A DNA stretch of 64,000 bases from Cloeon dipterum (lineage: Eukaryota > Arthropoda > Insecta > Ephemeroptera > Baetidae), in the NCBI RefSeq assembly GCF_949628265.1, contig NC_088787.1, positions 4,082,501 to 4,146,500 of the forward strand. Direction: 5' to 3'. Both the position numbers and the translations under genes were made by a program. The notes under the pieces were generated by a model. It saw nothing but the letters and a program-made list of their open reading frames with translations, was not told the origin of the DNA and did no database searches. The stretch's first letter is position 1; the number at the start of each line of letters is the position of its first letter. Positions 56,600-64,000 of the stretch are shown piece after piece.

Positions 56600-57324
56600 T
56601 CAATGACATCCGGGGCGCGGCTCGCAGACGAAGTGCAAAGCGATGCTGCAGAGGTTGTCCTTGAGTCTGGCGGAGACCCTGGTGTAAAAGTAGACGCAGG
56701 CAGCTTCGCCGCGGCCGAACATGTCGGGCTGGTCGTACTCCTTGTCCCACAGGGCGCTGTCCCTGGGCAGCGCCTGGCCGTCGCCCCACCGGAAGTCGCC
56801 CGCCTTCTGCCCCACGTCCGACGCGAACACCCACCAACCAGAACTAGGATCTGAAAATTAATTAATTAATAAGAGAAATCGCTAATTGAAACAACAAAAA
56901 ATTACATGGAATCTTTTCTTTGGCCATTTGGTGCAGAAGAGTCAGGTCCTCTTGCGTTTTCGGCAGGGCCAGCGTCAGGTTGCTCTTTTCGCAGAGAGCC
57001 TTCGCTGATTCCCAGTTGACCTAAGACGCGGATTTTTAATTTAATAAAATAATATTGAGATTTTAATGCTCTCACTTTTCCCCAGGAGACGAACACGTAT
57101 TTCTTCCCGTTAGCCAAGGTTGTCAAATCAAGAATTTCTGGAATTTTCGCATGCCTTATTATTTTAAGCTGAGTGAGAAAAATTTTTAGGGTTTTTTTAC
57201 CGTTGTTTTGGCAATTGGTTCCATTTATTGCAGGCTCTTCGTTTGGTTTGTTGGTGGTGGTCCCCGGCGTCTCCGCGTTTCCGTACGCGAGGAGACAGGC
57301 AAAAATCAAGCAAAATTTCTGCAT
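56600..57324 (-). CDS. Secreted C-type lectin-like protein (3)
   Basis: Four exons, 57201-57324, 57076-57137, 56906-57020 and 56600-56850, code for 183 residues. The signal peptide is MQKFCLIFACLLAYGNAETP. A Thr/Asn-rich linker (TTTNKPNEEPAINGTN) precedes the CTLD. The CTLD carries KKYVFVSWGK, NWESAKALCEKSNLTLALPK, WWVFASDVGQKAGDFRWGDG, ALPRDSALWD, AACVYFY and a terminal FVCEPRPGC. The family Cys positions are kept. No EPN or WND motif was found. It is more diverged from lectins 1 and 2 than they are from each other. An intron in the 5' UTR is suggested by the acceptor just before the start codon. Confidence 0.82.
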
Positions 57325-58814
57325 TTCTGAAAATTCAACAGATAAAATTTCGATCTGAAAATGCGTGAATTTCCTCACCAGAGCGACGAGCACGGACGGC
57401 GAAAGCTCTGAATGGCAAACGGCAAGCCGAGCTGCTCCCATTTATAGCGGGTTATCAAAAGAGAGGGAGAAAAAGTGTCAAGGGCATCGTACGTTCTTTT
57501 TAGAGCTGCGATTTTTTTTTTAGCTCGAAAATAATAGGCTAAAATAAATAATAAAACGTAGCTTTCCGTGTGAAATATACCTGCAGCTGTAGATGAGCGA
57601 CGAGCAGGCAGAGCAGCGGCAAACACGTCCCACACCTCATATTTCACGCTGTCCATAACACTCGCGTTTCGTGTTTGGTGCGACCGAAATCTCACTTTCT
57701 GCGTCGAACGGGAAGTCCTCGGATCCTGTTACTCACACATATACTAAAACCTCTACAACGCCAACCGATTGATTGAGATAGAATAATCGAGATATTTCGA
57801 AACTTTTATAATTATTATCCATTTTTTTTTTTAATTTGGAAATATTTTCCTTCATGTTTTTAATTAAATTTCAAATGCGTTTTGATTTAAAATTAAAATT
57901 ACTTCTCCATCTCATTGCTAATTTCTGAACAGGAAAATTTCATTTGTAAACTTTACAGGAAAATGGAAAATTGATTTCCGCAATGGCGAATTGCGCGTGT
58001 GCTTGTCAGTTGTCACGTGCAGAAATGGTAATAAACAATAAATGCGTTTTAATGCATGTCGTTTAGCTTTCAGCACAGAAAAAAATACAAAATTAATTGT
58101 TGTTCCCATTTCAATGAATCAGTATATAAATCACTTGGCCGCGCGGATGTTTTGCTTTGGTTATCATTTTGCGAGAGCAGAGCACAGGAAATGGTGCATT
58201 GAAAACAAGTATGGCCGCGAGAGTTTTCTGACACATTCGCTTCCATCTGCTGATGTGCACTCCTGGACTGCACTAGATAACTTTTTTATTTTGTTTCATT
58301 GTGAAATGGGCGAAATGGAACGGTGATTTGAAAGCTTACTTACCTAGAAAGATAATAAAGCACAATAGTTGGACCTTGGCAATGCTACCAAATAACTATT
58401 TTTTTTATTAATTTTTGTTCAAATTACAATCACCAATTTCTACCGCCGGAGCAAAAATTAAATTGTAAAAAGCGATAAATTTTATTATTTCTTTCAATGA
58501 GAATACGGTGTTTCCTGAGTTAATAGCTTTGTGATAATTGAGCAAGTCAAAAAGTACAAACGCAATTACAAAGCCTTTAAGTATTGTTAGGTAATAAAAA
58601 AAGCATACAAATTTTAAACTTTTTACAAAGCTAATAATTAGCCATAAAAAAGCGGAATATTTGTCTAACTTTTGCTGAATTTAGTTTGAGTTTTATCAGT
58701 GACAAATTTTAAATAGGAGAAACATTTTTAGCATTGGATCAAAATTTTATTGAACTTGAAATTAAATATGCGAAAACTCTCAGCAGCATATTTTGAATAC
58801 AAGCATAGGGCAAT
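57325..58814. other. Intergenic
   Basis: AT-rich. The segment 58500-58760 is duplicated at 63560-63830 and is the 3' flank of the RCC1/BTB copy 5 block. No gene was recognised. Confidence 0.5.
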
Positions 58815-61292
58815 CTATGATTGACTCACTTTTGACACAAATTTTTTCTTTTGGTTAGCCACCCGACGGAAAACTTCCAAGACGACTTCTCTCTTGCAGT
58901 CTTCAGTCTCAAATTGGTTCACGACATCAACCAAACGATCCTTGCAAAATTTAAAGCAGAAATCACACAGGTTCTACAAAAAAAGAAATATTATTAAAAT
59001 CATAAATAATTTTCTAACATTTCACCGACCTTGTCTCCAAGCAAAATTGCCTTCTCGTAAACAGCAGCAGCGTTTTGCACTGTCAGATTTGATTTGATAA
59101 TCTTTTCACACTTCTCCATCAGATCAATCACCCGATAGAAGTGGGCTAAGGCGTAAACATCTGCAATGTGAAATACTGATAATTATTGATCCGAATAATG
59201 TGAAATTAATTATATACCAAGAGCAAGTTGCGGCATGAAATCATCTTCGTCAGTGTAGAAGTATTTGAGGAACGAGTAGAAAGCGTCGTAGCTGTGATCC
59301 TTGATGATTTGCTCCCTGAAATTTAAAAGCGTATTAAACACACGACAACATTACAGGAACCCTAATACTTTTTGGAACTGTCCTTCCAATCGCCAAGGAA
59401 CAAATTTTTGAACACGTCGCTGCCGAATGTCAACATCATCTTGTGCACGTGAATTTTTTTCCCCTCGACAATGAATGCAACATCAGCAGTTTCCTGGAAC
59501 GAGAGAAAATATAATGGGATTTTGTAAGAGGTGGACGAAAATCTCACAGGATTGTTGAACGCTTTGTGAAAACGCTCAATGATAGGGCCTTTCCTCTTGA
59601 TCTCGGCGTCATTCCTAATTTTCAATTGAAAACGTTGATGGGTCACTGGAGGGAAGGCAACAGCGTAAACTTCGTCAAACGACGAGAAGGAAGTAAGCTT
59701 AGGTTTCCTAACAGGTCGACCTGCGCTTAAATTGTAGCAATTCAAGCATTTTATTGAACAAAATATATATACCATTGCAATTGCCCCAGATGTATACCTG
59801 GTTCTTTTCAGTGATAGCAGCGCACGGATGGCTCTCGTAATGAGTGGCAGAAATTTCTTTAACCCTGCGTGGTTTGATAATTACTTCAGTTGCGCTAAAA
59901 CGAAATATCCAAGCATTTTGTCTCACCTTCCCATCTCTGATGTAGAAATAATGGTTGGTGTGTTGACACGCTCGGTGGTCCCGTTTCCCAACTGGCCTTC
60001 GTAGTTTTCTCCCCACGAGTAAATTTTGCCGTCGTCAGACAAAGCGAGAGTGAAAACGGCTCCACAAACGATTTGGGAAATGACGACTCCTTCCAAGCCG
60101 GCCACCTTGCTGGGACTATGTTTCGTCACTGAAGTTGAAGATGTGCCCAATTTGCCATTTATGTTGGAACCCCAAGCGCAAATCTTGAAATATAAAGAAT
60201 TATGAAATATTAATTTACCGCATTATTGAAAATTGAAAAAATTTAACGTAAATAACATAACAAATAATTGAAATGCAAAGCCATCCTAATTCAGATTTAG
60301 TCCTTATGCATATAGGTATTAGAATACATTTTTTATAATTTGAAAATTTCCAAATAATCAAAATAATTGTATCTAGGACTTTGCAATTGTGTTGGTTTAC
60401 GGAAGTAAAAAGTACCTCTCCAGATTGTAGAAGCGCAAAAGAAGAGATAGCTTGACATGCAACTGAGGTTACGATTGTCCCGTCCAGCAGTCCACCAACC
60501 TTTTGTGGAAACGGTTGCTCGTAGTCTCCTGAGGTTCCCAAACCTAATTGGCCTTCAATTTTTCGACCGAAAGAGTATACCTGTTGCACGTTAAAGAATA
60601 CAATGAATTATTAATGAGCAAAATTTTAACCTCACCTCTCCCTCTGAAGTCAAAGCTAGTGTATGTAAACCGCCACAGGCCACTTGGACAATCATTTTCT
60701 GCTCTAGAGAACCTGAAATTTTGGTGGGCACTTTGGTGTATGCCGTGGTCACCAATCCAAGCTGTCCACGTTTGTTTTCACCCCAAGAGAATACGGAACC
60801 ACAACCAGAAATAGCAAAGATGCTGAATTTGCCGTCATCAGTAGCACATTCAAACCCTGCATCAGTGTTTTATTAAATTTATACAGATAATATTTGACAT
60901 GTAAATTTTTTTACCTTGGATCCTTCGGTCACACAAATTCTCAACGCGCTTGAGCTCTTTCACTTCACCTTGGACGCCAGCTCCAAGACACGAATTTTGA
61001 TTTTTGCCAATGGCAAGCACCTCATCGTCTTCAAAGACAATAATTACATTTTCTCCGTTTTTACCTGAAAATTTATGCGATAGAATAACTAAAAAATCAC
61101 TTATTTATCTAACTAAGTAATCCCAATTTTTTGATAAGAAAATCCATGCAAAAGACACGCAGCTAGATCAATTTCTGTTTGATTTAAAAGTATCAAATAA
61201 TGCGATTGAATATATTTACCAAATACAAGTGCAGTACGAATTTCACGCCTCTCGTAGCCAAAATTGGCCCATTTTTCCAATACTTTGGACAT
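58815..61292 (-). CDS. RCC1-repeat/BTB/BACK protein (copy 5)
   Basis: Complete 11-exon gene of 547 residues. Exons are 61220-61292, 60915-61064, 60636-60856, 60416-60580, 59927-60183, 59773-59864, 59548-59720, 59369-59493, 59218-59315, 59030-59160 and 58815-58973. The chosen start reads MSKVLEKWANFGYERREIR, by homology to the other copies. An in-frame ATG at 61388 would add 32 residues. RCC1 blades include FSWGENKRGQLGLVT, VYSFGRKIEGQLGLG and YSWGENYEGQLGNG. The BTB domain (DVAFIVEGKKIHVHKMMLTF) is followed by FLKYFYTDED and a BACK part. It is closest to copy 4 in sequence. The role is as for the RCBTB scaffold family. Confidence 0.92.
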
Positions 61293-61388
61293 GTTGCTCA
61301 AAGATGATCCGAGATTTTGATCATAACATGAATTTTGACGAAAAGGTGCTGCTGCTGCGAATTCCCCTGTTTTCAACTTGAGCTTCAC

Positions 61389-62411
61389 CTACCTTCCCCT
61401 GTCCAGCTGATGGCAGCACAGTACAGTACAATCAGCAGAATACGGCAGCAGTAGCGCCAGTGGCAGCATTGGCAGCAATCAGCAATAATGGTCAATGGTC
61501 CTTATTACATAGTCTTGGTCGCTGTAAAAGTGTAAAATTCCGCATCGTTCAACAATCACCCAAATATTATTCGTCGAATTGATTCTTGCCCTTTCTTGCA
61601 ACAATTTAACGAGGATGGATAATTTACTTTGCGTGACTGTCCTCCCAATCACCGAGAGGCCGGAAAATTCTTGAACACGTCGCTGCTGTTTTTCCAGCAC
61701 GCCGATTTTCTTTAGCTCTCGACAACGAACGCAAAATAATTGCAAAATCAGCAGTTTTTCCTCTGTTCCGAGAAAAGACCCAGATTGCGAGTCATAGTTT
61801 CCACCTCTCTTGTACTGGCAGTGATCTGATACTTAATTACTTAAACCCGCTGTTATTTTTACGCAATTGCAAACTAGAAAATGTGAAATTTTAATTTAAA
61901 TTGCTTTTTAAAACACTGCAACGGAATTACAGAAATTCATTTTTTAAAGAAAAACTTAAATGAAAAAAATTTGTTGAAAAAGTCGAAATCAATAATTTAA
62001 ATCTATACCGGCTATGATGGGAAATCTATCTATTTTTATAGATAAAAAAGATTTATTCAAAAGGAATGTAATATTAATTATTTACACCAAATAAATTTGA
62101 ACTTAAGCTGCTTTTTGGCTTAGAAATATTTTATTCAGATCTGAATATCGATAGGCAAAGATACGCACGACATTGACCTCAAAAGCCAGGGCTATCAGAA
62201 ACAGCTTTTTTTGTTTTTATTTCTCGCAGTCGCTCTATACATTCTCTATAAAAAATCAGCTGATAAAATTTACTAAAAGAATTGATTTATATCAGCGTAA
62301 TTATGCTTCTATGAAATTGTCTAATTGTAAGGGGGAAATTTATAATAAAAGACATTTGTTTATTTCAAAAGGAAAATTTAATTATTGAAACTAATAATTT
62401 TTTTGGGGTTC
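61389..62411. other. Intergenic with decayed RCC1/BTB exons
   Basis: Contains the BTB exon relic at 61515-61765. The remainder is AT-rich spacer with CAG-rich short repeats near 61400-61480. Confidence 0.5.
61515..61765 (-). pseudogene. Relic of RCC1/BTB exons 8 and 9
   Basis: The minus strand of 61637-61765 resembles the BTB exon of copy 5 at 59369-59493: the run CTTGAACACGTCGCTGC is near identical and AAATCAGCAGTTT marks the acceptor side. A weaker match to the next exon follows at 61515-61560 (HFYSDQDY beside KYFYTDED). The catalytic-free BTB fold cannot be complete and no flanking exons remain. It is a partial-duplication remnant. Confidence 0.65.
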
Positions 62412-62647
62412 CTAGTTGGGCAGCTGGCAGATGAAGCAGCGGTAGGGAAAGTCGCAGTTGTAGTCGAGCAGCTTTGGTCCGCGGTTGGTGTGGAAGTAGG
62501 TGCACACCTCGTGGCCTTTGCCAAAGCTGTTCGGCTCCTTGTTGTCCTCGTTCCACAGCGCGCTGTCGCGGGGCAGAGAAGAGTTGTCGTGCCATTTGAA
62601 CTCGCCCGCCGCCTGGCCCACGTCAGACGCAGATAACAGCCAGAAAT
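62412..62647 (-). pseudogene. Orphan C-type lectin last exon
   Basis: A single open exon reads FWLLSASDVGQAAGEFKWHD, SLPRDSALWNED, EVCTYFH and ends CFICQLPN before TGA. It matches the final exon of lectin 3 (ASDVGQKAGDFRW, LPRDSALWD). An acceptor-like AAG lies at its upstream edge. No preceding lectin exon was found up to 63830, where an RCC1/BTB block starts. It is either a displaced fragment or the end of a gene whose other exons are unrecognised. Confidence 0.65.
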
Positions 62648-63832
62648 CTTCGCAAATAATTCATTAATCTCTTAGTCACCGTCAATTTTGGAAGAGCTCA
62701 TATTTTAATAATAAAAATTGTGCATTTATAGGTCTCCTGCTCGAAAAAATCGCTTTTTAATTAAAATGTTTTCAGTTTGAAGTTAAATTAAATAACGCGG
62801 GCAGCACGGATAAAATTGAAATATATGGTGCTATTCAAGGCAGAGTCGTTTTTTTTATAAATGTTGTGAACAACGCACACTCAAATTTTTGTTTTATATC
62901 TTACACAGCTTAAGCCTTTGGTGCTCGAATTAAATTCTAAATTTCAATAGAAAACTGTCCTTAATTCCCAAGCTCGTAGTTAAAATTTTCCGTTCGCTTG
63001 TACGCACGGTCAGGACTGAAATTTTAATAAATTTTGCAAGGCTGTATTCTACAAATCAGAAAAACCCTATTTATTCAATGATGTATAAAACGTGTATATT
63101 AGTTCCTAGCTTTTCCGTTCATGTATCTAAAAAGTGACCAAATCCGATATTTCACTCGAAATATTTCTTGGCACTTGAATAAAATCTAACTAACCTTAAG
63201 TATAACTGTTTAAGAACTTTGAAGATCATTTTGTATGGAATTTAATTTTAAAATATCATTGTTATAACATGGCTTTACCTGAAAGTACAGAATAGGTCAA
63301 GAAAATATAATTTTAGAACAGGAAAACAGGACAGGACGATTTCCTGGATATATCACATAATCAATTGAGAAACTATGGTTTATGGTATTGCAAATTGGCA
63401 TATCATAGAATCGTAAGCAAACCTATATGGCTATTGAAAAATAAGCATTTACAATGACGTGGAAATATTATATAATTTTCTTTTAACAATATAACGTCAA
63501 AAATTTGTAAAAATGTTTTGAAGCAAGCCAGCCCTAATTTTGAATCCGCAGGTAACATAATAACATATGATATTTCTTTCACTCAGAATACGATGCATCC
63601 TAGGTTATAGCTTTGTGATAATTAACCAAGTCTTACAATAATTCACAAACGCAATTACAATGCCTTTGTATTGATACGCAATAGAAAAAGCTTTAATTAC
63701 TTATAAAAGCTATTAATTACAGTCATAAAATGCGGAATATTTGTCCAACTTTAGTTGGCTTTAGTTTGAATTTATTAGTGATAAATTTTAAATAGGAGAA
63801 ACATATATTAAGCATTGAATCAAATCGCTTCG
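62648..63832. other. Intergenic, duplicated RCC1/BTB 3' flank
   Basis: AT-rich. From about 63560 it follows 58500-58760 with many small indels (TTTGTGATAATT, AAACGCAATTACAA, GGAATATTTGTC, AAATAGGAGAAACAT). No gene was seen before the truncated exon at 63833. Confidence 0.55.
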
Positions 63833-64000
63833 CACTTCTCCATGAGAAAGGTCACCTGATAGAAGTAGGCCAATGCGTAAACATCTGCAAAATGAACCAT
63901 ATCAAAATTTATTCCAATTGCGAGATTAATTTTCTATACCAAGAGCAAGTTCAGGCAGGAAAAACACTTCATCCGTGTAGAAGTGATTGAGGAACGTGTA
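63833..64000 (-). pseudogene. RCC1/BTB copy 6, truncated 3' part at window edge
   Basis: Exon 10-like sequence (63833-63884) and the start of an exon 9-like piece (63940 to the edge) match copy 5: CGCACTTCTCCATGAGA, GATAGAAGTAGGCCAATGCG, then ACCAAGAGCAAGTTCAGGCA. The last exon and part of exon 10 are absent. The duplicated 3' flank joins directly to the middle of exon 10, so a deletion removed the C-terminus. The rest lies to the right of the window, so it may still be transcribed. Confidence 0.7.

Overview
The window is animal nuclear DNA, AT-rich, with many genes split by short GT-AG introns of about 50-90 bp. A ZAD-type C2H2 zinc-finger gene, small secreted C-type lectins and the compact introns point to an arthropod, most likely an insect. 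Narrower placement, such as an early-branching lineage like mayflies, would be a guess. Gene models below were built by reading splice sites and checking that exon phases join. For every multi-exon coding gene called complete here the exon lengths sum to a multiple of three.

Layout. 1-10 kb (minus strand): three tandem RCC1-repeat plus BTB/BACK genes, the first running off the left edge. The first two are a segmental duplication. Related TTAA-flanked foldback MITEs sit in their introns. 10-13.5 kb: duplicated noncoding blocks, an orphan RCC1/BTB last exon and a compact PARP-family ADP-ribosyltransferase. 15.6-17 kb: a single-pass membrane protein with a tyrosine-rich tail. 19.5-21.1 kb: a six-copy hairpin tandem repeat, a palindromic element and a myosin fragment. 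21.5-23.8 kb: a plus-strand RCC1/BTB gene. 28.3-33.8 kb: a 1,603-residue gene coding for an active-looking caspase domain, a second caspase-like domain without catalytic residues, a NACHT NTPase and a long ankyrin array. 34.8 kb: a relic of its caspase exon. 36.3-37.2 kb: a second tyrosine-tail membrane protein. 39-42 kb and 47.8-50.7 kb: two paralogous leucine-rich genes. Between them lie a ZAD zinc-finger gene and a tandem pair of small three-helix membrane proteins. 51-52.2 kb: an array of palindromes. 52.4-57.4 kb: three C-type lectin genes and a tiny secreted peptide gene. 58.8-64 kb: another RCC1/BTB gene, decayed RCC1/BTB exons, an orphan lectin exon and the start of a duplicated RCC1/BTB block.

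How the genes may relate. Several look like innate-immunity or danger-response parts: a caspase-NACHT-ankyrin receptor, secreted lectins, a mono-ART-type PARP, two membrane adaptors with SH2-type tyrosine motifs and a signal-peptide minigene. Most occur as recent tandem duplicates with decayed copies nearby, the pattern of fast birth-and-death turnover. The joint immune role is inference. The main candidate for a previously undescribed system is the caspase-pseudocaspase-NACHT-ankyrin gene. It places an NLR-type switch and its protease effector in one polypeptide. No rRNA, convincing tRNA, CRISPR array, reverse transcriptase or transposase gene was recognised.
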